Positions 44,301 through 53,018 of a stretch of DNA of 64,000 nucleotides are shown one piece after another. The translations under genes and the position numbers were made by a program. The number at the start of each line of letters is the position of its first letter. Position 1 is the stretch's first letter. The notes beneath the pieces are model-generated. The model had not been told where the DNA came from. It made no database searches and was given only the letters and a program-made list of their open reading frames with translations. This stretch comes from BCD1 sp965230565 (GTDB lineage Bacteria; Bacteroidota; Bacteroidia; Chitinophagales; Saprospiraceae). Location of the stretch: assembly GCA_965230565.1 (NCBI GenBank), contig CBDDLH010000015.1, positions 720,191 to 784,190 on the forward strand, in the 5' to 3' direction.

Positions 44301-44749
44301 ATAGGTTCCACCATATCTGAGTCACAGGAAATTTCGATAGTAGTATAACAATAATCCCAATTACCGGACTCATCTCCGGCCCAAACAACGACTTCGACTA
44401 ACTGAGGTCCCGTGACAAAAGAAAGAGATTGGGTGTTTGGGACATTATCATCAAAGTTTTCTGAAAGCTGAATTCTGAATTGGAGATTTTCTGTTTCGGT
44501 GCAATTATCAAAGGTACCTCCGTCCAGATCAGTTCCCCATATCTGTAGAATCGGGCTTCCTTCCTGAAAATCCGCCTGCAATCCGACAATGCAGTAAATG
44601 GTTGGAGCTTCGGAATCCGGATCACAATTCTGAGCTTTGAGGTTCAGATTTGCAAGAATGAATAAGAAGCAAAAAACGAATGCTCTGCTGTATGATTTTT
44701 TAAATAGCTTGTTCACGATTATACTTTTTTGGTGTAACGTTTTTTCCAT
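41378..44749 (-). CDS. Large T9SS-secreted protein with HYR-like repeats
   Basis: A 1123-residue protein. The signal peptide (YSRAFVFCFLFILANLNLKAQ) is followed by five alternating ~100-residue units with Cys pairs (SFDNCTVQENLIFRIQ, GDESGNWDYCSATL, NGSYDNCSDVTLAIGF, GNQNFCFSTVNVDW). A SdrD B-like domain (VTGYVFADTLSNCNMDAGEEG), a long beta-rich region and a DUF11-like / conserved-repeat domain (DPNDKQAFPTGYG, LEYMIRFQNTGTAPA) follow. The end is a T9SS type A domain (VIVYPNPYQEETTFYLEG to NSGKIVKE). Surface adhesin or structural protein. It diverges from the helical protein at 44943. Confidence 0.88.
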   Translation of the reverse strand: MEKTLHQKSIIVNKLFKKSYSRAFVFCFLFILANLNLKAQNCDPDSEAPTIYCIVGLQADFQEGSPILQIWGTDLDGGTFDNCTETENLQFRIQLSENFDDNVPNTQSLSFVTGPQLVEVVVWAGDESGNWDYCYTTIEISCDSDMVEPIAICEDQIIINESGTQTQIDVSDVDEGSYDNCSEVTMALALSENYDQENPPTASTLTLDNSQSNYTVVLSVQDESGNENACWTTVQVNWGNCENDETPPTPYCLSGLQLNGQIPGFSIDVWGVDYDVASFDNCTVQENLIFRIQRESDFTGTPPETPFITITEADPETQVVHMWVGDESGNWDYCSATLSVATCEEDAITPTAICEDQLTFEVPESNEFLILADEIDNGSYDNCSDVTLAIGFLGEFDQYNPPTTEELVLTNEAAQFDIVLVVTDEAGNQNFCFSTVNVDWGCSEDDVAPQFDCPNSISYLNQNNLPDPKLWAEDLATDAVDNCTLSENLSYTIEFSTDFEENDPATDDYLSLNDLPTGAYPVTVWVGDESGNWDYCESILYYSTTPTLMKVTGYVFADTLSNCNMDAGEEGIAGRAVYLKNLQSGTVYITETDVLGYYEVTDTFYHLQPTMYELGVLNTPGSGLDCEMTVTYDVPPGTTAEFEHDFGFGFEQEDPYCSLLAVDIGTSALRHCFENQYQVFYCNNSLSEVDDVYIEVALDEWLELTGSSIPGINIEDNLYRFDVGTIAPLGCGSFIMEVFVSCEAELGLTHCTEAHIFPDDPCEEPDDIWSGAIVEVSGFCDDEGVHMVIENVGTANMPVERNYIVVEDVVMFSSAPFQLDAGMDIQIDFPANGSTWRLEAEQEPGFTGYSPNAVAIEGCGGLDMTGLVNIFDFNDEPGFVSVDCQPNVSSFDPNDKQAFPTGYGNANFIDANTELEYMIRFQNTGTAPAFKVVLLDTLSEYLDPSTLQTGVSSHPYRAELVDGNVLKFSFEDIVLPDSTTNEPASHGFVKFKINQLPENPDGTIILNRAGIYFDANPVVMTNEVMHTIGQHFIIVNTGEVLLPDVEVIVYPNPYQEETTFYLEGVDIEHGELQLFNRLGQLVQSKPFEGKQVKLNSVRLSSGLYYYKLNINGQLINSGKIVKE

Positions 44750-44942
44750 TAAAATGGATTTTTGGTTCTAGAATTTGGATTATGATCATCATCACGTTAC
44801 AAATATGTTCAAACTAATGGCATAGCACAAAAACAGTTTATAACAATTGTAGACCATTAAATTGACAAATTAATCAATTAAAGCATATATTTATTGACAT
44901 ATAAAATTTCATTGTAGAAATAATATCTACAAAATCACAAAT

Positions 44943-46331
44943 ATGGAAGGTGAAAAATTATCCAAAATCCTCGCTCAATTCAATAAACAGGAAGCTTTAA
45001 GGTTAAAAAAGTTTCTTCGATCCCCTTTTTTCAACCAACGGGATGATGTAATCATGTTATTTGACTTATTGATAAAGAATCCCGGAATCCGGGGAGGTGA
45101 ATTGTATTCCAGCCTTTTCCCCAACACCCCTTACGACGATCAAAAACTCAGGCTTGTAAAAAGTTATTTGTTCCGGTTAATAGAAAAATATTTAGCCGTT
45201 CGTGAATTTTCTGATGATGACATCGCACGACAATATTACCTCACAATTGCTTATCGAAAAAGAGGTCTGGGGGATTATTTCAAAAAAGCCTTTAAGAAAG
45301 CCCGGAACCTGCTCGATAACCAGCCGGAACGTAACTCGAGATTTTTTGAATACAATTACCGGTTACATTGGGAAGAACATTTGCTGACGTCCAAAGACTC
45401 TCCAAGTGACATTAAGAACCTGGTGGATCTTTCTGAAACGCTTGACCTCAGTTATATCACCCAAAAGCTCAAAAACATGTGCCTGATTGCGGCCCATCAA
45501 AGTATTTATCATTCTGAAATAGAACCTGGTCTTTCTGATGAAGTATTGGAATATGTCCAAAAAAGTAACCTATTGGAAATCCCGGCAGTAGCCATTTATT
45601 TATTTGGCTACCAGATGTTCGATGATAAAAAAGCAGAAGGCGCTTTCCAGCAATTTAAATCCCTCGTTCTGGAACATGGCACAGCTTTTCCCGGAGAAGA
45701 GATCCGGGACCTTTACCTGATGGCCATCAACTATTGTGTGCGTCAACTAAACGACGGAAACGAAGCCTATGCCAGGGAGGCCTTTGAATTGTATCAGGAG
45801 GGACTCAAAAAAGAATTTCTATTGGACAACGGACAATTATCCAGATTCACCTACCACAATATCGTGGCCATCGGATTAAAGATCGGAGAGTATAATTGGG
45901 TGGATTTTTTCATCCATACATTCAAAAATGGCCTTCAAAGAAAATACAGGGACAGCTCCTTCAGCTTTAGTTCGGCCCAACTGGAATTCAGCCGAAAAAA
46001 GTATGGAGCGGTACTGGAACTACTGCAAAGAGCGAACTACCGGGACCTGTTGCTGAACTTGAGAGCCAAAACCCTTTTGTTGAAAACCTATTATGAATTA
46101 CAGGAAAATGACCTCCTTAGTGCACACCTGGACGCCATGACCAACTACATCAGGAGAAAGCGGATCATGGGTTACCACAAAACCAATTACCAAAACATCA
46201 TTCGATATACGCGAAAGGTCCTCAATGTGAACCCATATGATAAAAAGGCTAAAAGCCAATTGGCTGTATTGATCGAAAAGGAAGAGGTTCTAACGGAAAG
46301 AAACTGGTTGTTGGAGCGGCTGGAGGTATAA
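44943..46331 (+). CDS. Large alpha-helical (TPR-like) hypothetical protein, family B
   Basis: A 462-residue helical protein rich in Leu, Tyr, Lys and Arg. Its N-terminus (LAQFNKQEALRLKKFLRSPFFNQRDDVIMLFDLL) lines up with that of the protein at 36548 (KSLNQSEKRHFKTFNLLHG, IRMFDLM), though the rest has diverged. TPR-like repeats follow (DYFKKAFKKARNLLDNQPE, NEAYAREAFELYQEGLKKEF). No signal or catalytic motif. It diverges from the large T9SS gene with a 193-base shared region and ends in a perfect 16-bp hairpin terminator. Function unknown. Confidence 0.65.
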   Translation: MEGEKLSKILAQFNKQEALRLKKFLRSPFFNQRDDVIMLFDLLIKNPGIRGGELYSSLFPNTPYDDQKLRLVKSYLFRLIEKYLAVREFSDDDIARQYYLTIAYRKRGLGDYFKKAFKKARNLLDNQPERNSRFFEYNYRLHWEEHLLTSKDSPSDIKNLVDLSETLDLSYITQKLKNMCLIAAHQSIYHSEIEPGLSDEVLEYVQKSNLLEIPAVAIYLFGYQMFDDKKAEGAFQQFKSLVLEHGTAFPGEEIRDLYLMAINYCVRQLNDGNEAYAREAFELYQEGLKKEFLLDNGQLSRFTYHNIVAIGLKIGEYNWVDFFIHTFKNGLQRKYRDSSFSFSSAQLEFSRKKYGAVLELLQRANYRDLLLNLRAKTLLLKTYYELQENDLLSAHLDAMTNYIRRKRIMGYHKTNYQNIIRYTRKVLNVNPYDKKAKSQLAVLIEKEEVLTERNWLLERLEV

Positions 46332-46334
46332 GTT

Positions 46335-46369
46335 AAGCAATACTATTTTTTTGAAAAATAGTATTGCTT
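46335..46369 (+). terminator. Perfect 16-bp hairpin terminator after helical protein B
   Basis: AAGCAATACTATTTTT and its exact complement AAAAATAGTATTGCTT lie on either side of a three-base loop, starting four bases past the stop. A similar ATACTATTTTT/AAAAATAGTAT theme occurs near 10150-10175. Confidence 0.75.
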
Positions 46370-46471
46370 GAAAAGCACAATGCTGTTTAACTTATCAAGC
46401 TACTTGATTTTGTTTCAAGAATAATCAAATCATCACTCATCACTCATCACACTGCACTTTGCACTTCTCAC

Positions 46472-47017
46472 CTACTCCGTAACTTCAAAAGTCATATCCA
46501 ACCGGCTGGGTTGATCAAACGGGGTAATCTGACCAAAGTCCAAGAACAAAACTACTTCAATTCTGAAATACTCACCGGACATCAGGTCTTTCACATTTTG
46601 CAACCCCGGCTGCAGGTCAATATCGTCATCAGCCCTTCCGTTGAGTTCTTCTATATAAAACACCCCGTCGACCTGAGCAGTACAATCCGACTGAATACTT
46701 TGACAAACACGAACCTCGACTTCCTGGATATAATAATATTCGGTGCCATCAAATGAAGTAATTCTGGCATTCAAAGGAAAGATCCCTCCAATGGTAGCGG
46801 GGTCAGCCCCACTTTGATCCAAAAAGGATTCAAAATTGGTCTTGAGTTCCGGAAATTCAAAGATTAAGGCCTGGGATCCATTAAAACCAGCAGGAATATC
46901 AAATTCGAGGTTTTGATAAGACAATTCAAAAATGCGAACCCTTTTATCCTTTTGGCAAGAAGAGGTGAGAAGTAACAACAATAACCCAAGTAACCCTAAA
47001 TGCTTAATGGCAGACAT
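46472..47017 (-). CDS. Hypothetical lipoprotein (181 aa)
   Basis: Starts MSAIKHLGLLGLLLLLLTSS with a lipobox ending at Cys (LLTSSCQKDK), so it is lipid-anchored. The rest is beta-rich (FELSYQNLEFDIPAGFNG, YYIQEVEVRVCQSI, YFRIEVVLFLDFG) with no known motif. It follows the choice-of-anchor-B gene in the same direction with a 95-base gap and may share its transcript. The codon at 47023 is TTG; the ATG at 47017 is used. Confidence 0.65.
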   Translation of the reverse strand: MSAIKHLGLLGLLLLLLTSSCQKDKRVRIFELSYQNLEFDIPAGFNGSQALIFEFPELKTNFESFLDQSGADPATIGGIFPLNARITSFDGTEYYYIQEVEVRVCQSIQSDCTAQVDGVFYIEELNGRADDDIDLQPGLQNVKDLMSGEYFRIEVVLFLDFGQITPFDQPSRLDMTFEVTE

Positions 47018-47112
47018 CTTCAAAAAATTGAATAGTTAACGGAAAATCTGGCGTCGGTTTTCTCATCCTAAAAACTGAAAGCAGCCTTATTTATTGCCCC
47101 AAATGGCACTTA

Positions 47113-48501
47113 TCACTTTTGAAGGACCACCTTACTGGTAACTACGAATGACTCCGCTTCCAGATGAAGGAAATAGAGACCATCGGCTATTTGTCCCAAA
47201 TTCAGATCAAGGCGGTTAATTCCTGCCTGTAAATTTCCGGCATTTAGATCAAGAAGGCATTGCCCATTGAGGTCAAAAACCTTCAAATTCACAGCTTCGA
47301 CGGGATTGTCAATTTCTAGTTCAATATTCAGTTGTCCTCCGGAAGGCTGTGGCCAGACATTTACTTTCCTTGCTGAAACGGTAAGCACCTCAGTAGAAGT
47401 AATAGATTCATCAATAGATTCAAAAATGTAAAACCCGGTCTGCATATCCGATACGAGAAAATTGCCGGAGTCGAGGTAAGGAAAAACACCCCAGGCTCCG
47501 TGAAAACCACTCTGATCAGGTCCTAGATAAGTATCATAAAAGTAAACCCGCTCCGGATTTTCAGGATCTGAAATATCATAAACCTGAACGCCGTCGTAAT
47601 AATAGGAAATGTACAAGTAATCTCCTCTGACCAATACATTGTGGGCTATAGAAGACGGCGCCTCAGCCTCCGCATCAAAAGTATTAACTACATACATATC
47701 GTTATAATCTTCAACATTCACCACCTTAACATCCATGCCATGAGTTTCATCCGCGAGGTAATAATACGGCAACGTCTCATGCATCCATCCGGCATGATTA
47801 TAACCTTGTTGTTCGTATATGGTCATATTACCCAGTAACTGAGGAGCTTCAAGATCAGTAAAGTCTACAGCCCACAAACCGTTTTGGCCACAATTCAGCA
47901 AAGCAATATTGTCCCTCACGTACAGGTCGTGGGCATAAGGAATATCCAAATCTTCATTGGGAAAAGAAGCCAGCAGCGTTGGGTTTTCAGGCTGCTCAAT
48001 GGAAATAACCTTAACCCCCGCCCCCCCGGTAGCATATAACCTTGCAGCTGTAGAGTCAATAAAAATATTGTGGGCTCTTTTGAAAAATTCGTCATCATCA
48101 TAAACAACAAAAGCTGTATCCGGCAATTGAGTCATATCTATAACCTGCAGGGAACTCTGACCTTCATCGGCAACGGTATACAGGTATCCGTTAAAATCAT
48201 GATAATCTCTGTGAATAATATTGGCACCAGCCACCTTACCCTGCACATAGGCACTTTCCACCTCGTAACTGTTCAATGGGTCAGTAACATCAATAAAGTG
48301 CACACCTTCGGTAGAGCCAATTATCCCAAATTCATGGCCATTGATACTCACTCCCCAGATTTCATTGTATCGTCCACCCGGCCAGTTGTTGACGATTAGT
48401 GTGGTATCATTCCAGTTGTATAACAAATTGGCTTCCTCAGCCTGGGCTGTGAGTAAAAAAGGTGCACAGAATAAAAGTAAGGTAATGGTAAGTTGCTTCA
48501 T
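47113..48501 (-). CDS. Choice-of-anchor-B family protein with LVIVD-like repeats and T9SS domain
   Basis: A 462-residue secreted protein. Signal peptide QLTITLLLFCAPFLLTAQ. The body has LVIVD-type beta-propeller repeats (GVHFIDVTDPLNSYEVES, SLQVIDMTQLPDTAFVVYD, GVKVISIEQPENPTLLASF, LWAVDFTDLEAPQLLGNM, GVQVYDISDPENPERVYF). These and the WGVSINGHEFGIIGSTEGVH opening are typical of the choice-of-anchor-B family. The C-terminus is a T9SS sorting domain (VNVWPQPSGGQLNIELEID to VTSKVVLQK; Trp replaces the usual Tyr/Phe). Surface-located; ligand unknown. Confidence 0.88.
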   Translation of the reverse strand: MKQLTITLLLFCAPFLLTAQAEEANLLYNWNDTTLIVNNWPGGRYNEIWGVSINGHEFGIIGSTEGVHFIDVTDPLNSYEVESAYVQGKVAGANIIHRDYHDFNGYLYTVADEGQSSLQVIDMTQLPDTAFVVYDDDEFFKRAHNIFIDSTAARLYATGGAGVKVISIEQPENPTLLASFPNEDLDIPYAHDLYVRDNIALLNCGQNGLWAVDFTDLEAPQLLGNMTIYEQQGYNHAGWMHETLPYYYLADETHGMDVKVVNVEDYNDMYVVNTFDAEAEAPSSIAHNVLVRGDYLYISYYYDGVQVYDISDPENPERVYFYDTYLGPDQSGFHGAWGVFPYLDSGNFLVSDMQTGFYIFESIDESITSTEVLTVSARKVNVWPQPSGGQLNIELEIDNPVEAVNLKVFDLNGQCLLDLNAGNLQAGINRLDLNLGQIADGLYFLHLEAESFVVTSKVVLQK

Positions 48502-48903
48502 CAGTTGTATTAATTGATCCGAGTTTCGGGTAAATAGTTTGTCAGATTATTATTATAAATCGAACACGAAATTAGCAGAATATGGAAAAAATAAAAAAAG
48601 CAGTAGGCATCCTGACTGTTAAACGACAGAATAAGGAGATATTTTCAAGTCAAACGGTCTCTCAGATCATTTTCTAAACACGGTTCCTGCACATTCTTAA
48701 AAGAAGCATTTTGTTGAAACAATTAGTAACTTAATATGGCAAAACAAGAGGAACAGTTAAGAACAAATCTTTTTTTAGATCAAAACAAGTTAAAAGTTTG
48801 GTAAGGAATTATTTCTTTACAACAAAATATTCCTACTTTTAATCCTGAGGGGAAAAACCTGGGCGGACAGGTAATAAAAATTAATTAAAACAACAAAAAA
48901 CTC
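48502..48903. other. Intergenic region before GCS2-CBS gene
   Basis: A 402-base divergent gap. It is AT-rich and contains a 22-codon ORF at 48736-48804 that I do not consider real. Promoters of both flanking genes must lie here, but no clear TTTG-N19-TAnnTTTG pair is seen. A G-rich GAGGGGAAAAACCTGGGCGG stretch lies 35-55 bases before the start codon at 48904. Confidence 0.4.
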
Positions 48904-50841
48904 ATGGGCGAACAAAGAGTCAAAACGGTCAATGAAGAGGAGGTAATGCAGGAATTTGTAAGGAACCTGCTTCGGGACATGGAGGCGCTGGAATACATGT
49001 TGGAAAATGATTGGTTTGAAGAAGACACCATCAGGATAGGGGCGGAACAGGAGATGTGTTTGGTCTATTCCGATACGTTCAAACCAGCTCCTATTGCCAT
49101 GGAGGCTCTGGAAAAGATGAAAAATTATAAATGGGTCGAAACAGAGTTGGCCAAATTCAACCTGGAAACCAACTTAAAGCCCCATGAATTCAAGGGTAAA
49201 TGCCTGAGCAAAGTCGAAAAAGAACTCACTACCAATCTGGACAAGATCAGGAAAAAGGTGGCTCCTATGAATGCAGACATCATTTTAACGGGCATTTTGG
49301 CCACCCTGCACAAGAGAGACCTTCAATATGACAATCTCACTCCACTTCCACGATATCGTGCCCTGATGGACGCAATAAAAGATCAACTGATTGCGGACCA
49401 ATTTGAGTTGAGAGTAACCGGTATTGATGAAATTTTGGTAAAGCACAATACGCCGATGCTTGAAGCCTGTAACACTAGTTTTCAGGTGCATTTGCAGGTC
49501 ACACCAAAGACTTTTGTCAAAATGCACAATATTGCCCAGGCACTCGCCGCCCCTGTCATGGCCATCGGTGCCAATTCACCGATCGTATTTGGCAAACGTG
49601 TCTGGCATGAATCCAGGATCGCCCTTTTCCAGCAAGCTATAGATGTACGGACGACCCACGACCATATGCGGGAACGCAGCCCGCGGGTGAGCTTCGGAAG
49701 AAAATGGATGGAAGAATCTGTACTTGAAATCTACAAAGAAGATATCGCAAGATTCAGGGTATTGCTGGCAGCAGAAATGCACGAAGACGCTCTGGAATTG
49801 GTCAAAAAGAAAAAAACACCAAAACTGAGAGCACTTCAGGTACACAATTCGACAGTTTACCGGTGGAACAGGCCTTGTTACGGAGTTAGTGAAAACGGAA
49901 TGCCACACCTCAGGATCGAAGCCAGGGTATTACCTGCAGGACCGACTATTCTGGATGAAGTTGCCAATGCCGCATTTTGGCTGGGAGCCATGGTCGGAAT
50001 TGCGAACGAATATGAAGACATTACCAAATTAATCGAATGGGAAAACGTCCGGGACAATTTCGCCAAAGCAGCCAGATTCGGTATAGACACCAAATTCACC
50101 TGGTTCAATGATAAAAAGATCAGTGCCTGCGATCTGGTCAATGAATTACTGCCAATCGCGCGCCGTGGACTTGAAAGTAAAAATGTAGCTCAGGAGGATA
50201 TTGACAGGTACCTCGGTGTAATTGAAGAAAGGGCTAATGAACAAATGAATGGCGCCCGCTGGCAACTGAGGGCTTACACCAAATTAATAAAAGAAGTCGA
50301 ACGAGACGAGGCACTGACTATCCTTACAGCGGCCATCATCAAAAATCAAAAAGTTGGAAACCCGGTCCATACCTGGCCATTACCCCAAAAAGACGACCTG
50401 GACATTTACAGGCCCGCTGTACTTAAGGTTGAAGAGTTTATGATCACTGACCTTTTTACGGTTCAACAGGATGATTTGATCGAAATGGTAGCAGAACTTA
50501 TGGACTGGAAAAAAGTCAGACACATGCCTGTGGAGGACCCTAAAGGCAAACTGGTAGGACTGATAACTTCCAGGACATTGCTCAGGCATTTTACCAAACA
50601 ATGCCTGAGAGGTATAAAGGATACCAAAACAGCCGGGGAAATCATGCAACGAAGTCCGATTACCATATCGCCAGACGCCTCCATTGTTGAGGCTATGCAC
50701 AAGATGAGGGATAACCGCATTGGTTGCCTTCCCGTAGTTAAAAACGGAGAGCTGATCGGAATAATAACCGAAATGGATTTCCTCAGAATATCAGGAAGGT
50801 TAATTGAACGTCAGCAACAGAGGATGAAGAGCAAACAATAG
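48904..50841 (+). CDS. GCS2-type glutamate-cysteine ligase-like protein fused to CBS pair
   Basis: A 645-residue protein. Residues ~40-440 are a GCS2-type (plant-like glutamate-cysteine ligase/YbdK) fold: RIGAEQEMCLV binding motif, NTSFQVHLQV, HMRERSPRVSFG and HLRIEARVLPAGPT. The C-terminal ~130 residues are two CBS domains (MITDLFTVQQDDLIEMVAEL, IMQRSPITISPDASIVEAM, IITEMDFLRIS), which bind adenine nucleotides. It should form a gamma-glutamyl amide bond using ATP, with CBS control. The fusion is not the standard GshA. Cytoplasmic. Confidence 0.82.
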   Translation: MGEQRVKTVNEEEVMQEFVRNLLRDMEALEYMLENDWFEEDTIRIGAEQEMCLVYSDTFKPAPIAMEALEKMKNYKWVETELAKFNLETNLKPHEFKGKCLSKVEKELTTNLDKIRKKVAPMNADIILTGILATLHKRDLQYDNLTPLPRYRALMDAIKDQLIADQFELRVTGIDEILVKHNTPMLEACNTSFQVHLQVTPKTFVKMHNIAQALAAPVMAIGANSPIVFGKRVWHESRIALFQQAIDVRTTHDHMRERSPRVSFGRKWMEESVLEIYKEDIARFRVLLAAEMHEDALELVKKKKTPKLRALQVHNSTVYRWNRPCYGVSENGMPHLRIEARVLPAGPTILDEVANAAFWLGAMVGIANEYEDITKLIEWENVRDNFAKAARFGIDTKFTWFNDKKISACDLVNELLPIARRGLESKNVAQEDIDRYLGVIEERANEQMNGARWQLRAYTKLIKEVERDEALTILTAAIIKNQKVGNPVHTWPLPQKDDLDIYRPAVLKVEEFMITDLFTVQQDDLIEMVAELMDWKKVRHMPVEDPKGKLVGLITSRTLLRHFTKQCLRGIKDTKTAGEIMQRSPITISPDASIVEAMHKMRDNRIGCLPVVKNGELIGIITEMDFLRISGRLIERQQQRMKSKQ

Positions 50842-50933
50842 GTAATTGATCTTCTGGTCTAATATTATTTATACTGTCAACTTTTGCGTAAGTTGGCCTT
50901 TGAATTTCATTTTTTTTAGGTAAAAAAATTCTG

Positions 50934-51305
50934 ATGCCAGGATTAAAAAAAAGACTCATTCCAGTCACCGCAATACTTCTTTTATTAGGAATTTTAAGCT
51001 ATAGTTGTTCCGGAGAGCAGAAAGAGCCACCCGTCCCGGCGGAAAAAATGACGACGCAGGATGGCTTAAATCCTGTAAACAAAACAAGGGACTACACACT
51101 TTATGCTGATTTCAAGGAAGGCAAGGTCGTTGGATGGGAAGTCCACGACAAAGAAGGCAATCCTCTTAAAGTTGCCTATGAAAAAGGAACCATTAATGAT
51201 GCAGGACTTGTCAAATGTCAGGTTTGCATTACTCAAAAAAAAGAGGATGAAGAAGATTCCCGAAAATGCTGGGAAATTCCTTGTGATACTATGCCGGAGG
51301 AATAG
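50934..51305 (+). CDS. Hypothetical lipoprotein (123 aa)
   Basis: A signal peptide with lipobox (AILLLLGILSYSCSGEQ) precedes a small beta-rich domain with a CxxC (GLVKCQVCITQ) and two further Cys (RKCWEIPCDTM). It may bind a metal or be disulfide-linked in the periplasm. It follows the GCS2-CBS gene by 92 bases in the same direction. No known family. Confidence 0.65.
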   Translation: MPGLKKRLIPVTAILLLLGILSYSCSGEQKEPPVPAEKMTTQDGLNPVNKTRDYTLYADFKEGKVVGWEVHDKEGNPLKVAYEKGTINDAGLVKCQVCITQKKEDEEDSRKCWEIPCDTMPEE

Positions 51306-51339
51306 GAGTATCCTTACTCCGGGGCTGTCCCGCAATTAG

Positions 51340-51415
51340 ATTTCGCGCAGATTACGCTTATTTTCGAAGAAAATTTTCATATCAATAATATATTCCAGAG
51401 TAATCTGCGCGAAAT
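51340..51415. repeat. Perfect 16-bp inverted repeat (dispersed type)
   Basis: ATTTCGCGCAGATTAC (51340-51355) and its exact complement (51400-51415) surround a 44-base AT-rich loop, between converging genes. The stem is GC-rich in its centre and flanked by no long T-run. It could be an intergenic palindromic repeat or a terminator for both genes. Confidence 0.7.
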
Positions 51416-51451
51416 AAATCTTAAGGACATATTTACCAACAGCCCGTCGCC

Positions 51452-52885
51452 CTACTTATTCTGATCCTGCTCGATCACTGTCGCAATCTGATTTATCTTC
51501 AGGTTTTTTCCAATTATCGTTCTGTCAGGATTTAAAACATAGACTTCAGGAGTATTATCCACGTAATACTTTCCGTAAATCGACCTGTTGGTTGGGTCGA
51601 AAACGTGTGTTCCCGGCAAACCGGAAGACTTGATAAAACTCCTCCAGGCAGCTTCCTCCGTATCCAGGGCTATGGTAAATACATCCACTCCTTTGTTTTT
51701 CCACTCCCTATAGAATTTAACAAGTTCAGGCGCTTCTTCCTGACAATGGTCACAATCGGGATTAAACATGAAGACCACAATGTATGGGGCCGTCATTTCA
51801 TAGATCGACTTCACCTGCCCATTAATATCTTTTGTTTGTACATCCGGCCCTTTTTTACCGAGCAGGCTACCGGCCATTTCTCCTGCACGTTGCTGAAGCG
51901 CATTGATTTCAACCTCCTCAGACCAAAAGGCTCTTTCTTTGGTAAAATAATTTTGAACCATAAAAACATAGACCGCTTCCGGATCCATCAAGGTAGTCTT
52001 AGTAGGCTCATATTTTAAAGTGATCGAATTGGCGAAATATTTGAAGTACTCCGGATAATCGAGCACCTGATCCACTAGAAACTTTGCTGATTTTATAATG
52101 GAATCCTGGTTTTGAACGGTTATTTCACTGATGTACCGGTTCAGCTTATTGGCGATCACGGGTGTGTACAACAATCGTTCGTCACTGAAATCGACGTCCT
52201 TCCAAAATTCGTTTCGGTACAAATAGACCTGAAGTGCATTATTCACAGTTCCATCAGGATTCCTGACGTCCTGTACTTGAGGATTTTGACCTGCCTTTTT
52301 AAATACGGTAAAAAAGCTTTGGGGATGTTCTTTATAAATAGCGTCCAGATGTTTTTTGCGTTCCGCGAGCAGTTGGTTTTCCTGGTTTTTCAACGCCTGG
52401 TATTGCGGACTTCCTTCAGCCACAGTTTTTAGTTGTTGGGCAATGCTGTTGAATTGAGGTTGCTGTGCAAATTGAAAATTCAGATTTTGATACAACAAAT
52501 CATTATCCACACTTCCGGAAACAGCAATGGAAGGGTAAACCGATCCTGTTTTGGTTTTAATGGAAAAGGTCTGATCCTGATCAATCAGCAATTGTATGGT
52601 CTCATTGGTAGGTAACCAGGCCATATAAAACCCCGGAGGATAGGGTTCCTCTCTTGAATATACCATTTTACCCGTTGCATCGATCCGGGCTGAATCTATT
52701 CTGTACTGTTGATCTGTGAAAATACCGATAAGGTATGATTGGCCGGCGGCGAGTCCTTCCACCTGAATCTCAATATTTGGGGACTCCGGTTGACCTTTCG
52801 AATCTGTGGTTGCAGCGGCGTCATTCACAGAGGAGCCGCAAGCCAGGAAAAAGAATGCTAAAGAAGTAATTATTAAATATCGCAT
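51452..52885 (-). CDS. TlpA-like thioredoxin lipoprotein (DUF4369/DUF5106-type)
   Basis: A 477-residue protein with signal and lipobox (YLIITSLAFFFLACGSS). Residues ~30-130 resemble DUF4369 (EGLAAGQSYLIGIFTD), the middle is helical (DUF5106-like), and the C-terminal ~140 residues are a TlpA thioredoxin fold with the redox motif FNPDCDHCQEEAP (CxxC: CDHC) and cis-Pro region DNTPEVYVLNPD. It should act as a periplasmic, lipid-anchored thiol-disulfide oxidoreductase. Start at 52885 chosen; the codons at 52906 onward (MKIKKNI) are a less likely signal start. Confidence 0.85.
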   Translation of the reverse strand: MRYLIITSLAFFFLACGSSVNDAAATTDSKGQPESPNIEIQVEGLAAGQSYLIGIFTDQQYRIDSARIDATGKMVYSREEPYPPGFYMAWLPTNETIQLLIDQDQTFSIKTKTGSVYPSIAVSGSVDNDLLYQNLNFQFAQQPQFNSIAQQLKTVAEGSPQYQALKNQENQLLAERKKHLDAIYKEHPQSFFTVFKKAGQNPQVQDVRNPDGTVNNALQVYLYRNEFWKDVDFSDERLLYTPVIANKLNRYISEITVQNQDSIIKSAKFLVDQVLDYPEYFKYFANSITLKYEPTKTTLMDPEAVYVFMVQNYFTKERAFWSEEVEINALQQRAGEMAGSLLGKKGPDVQTKDINGQVKSIYEMTAPYIVVFMFNPDCDHCQEEAPELVKFYREWKNKGVDVFTIALDTEEAAWRSFIKSSGLPGTHVFDPTNRSIYGKYYVDNTPEVYVLNPDRTIIGKNLKINQIATVIEQDQNK

Positions 52886-52953
52886 GATGTTTTTTTTGAT
52901 CTTCAAATTTAAAAATTCCTTTACAAGGTCAAATCACAAATAAAAGTTTTTCA

Positions 52954-52986
52954 TAAAAAAAGAAGAGCCTGAAAACCAGGCTCTTC
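52954..52986 (-). terminator. Terminator of the giant T9SS adhesin
   Basis: GAAGAGCCTG / CAGGCTCTTC form a 10-bp stem around AAAAC, and on the minus strand a run of T follows. It lies 33 bases past the adhesin stop codon. Confidence 0.85.
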
Positions 52987-53018
52987 CATTTTTATAATAT
53001 ATAAAAAAATTCACTTGC

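Noticed and set aside
48736..48804. 22-codon ORF (MAKQEEQLRTNLFLDQ...) before the GCS2-CBS gene
   Set aside because: Too short, no ribosome site or conserved feature, and within an AT-rich leader.
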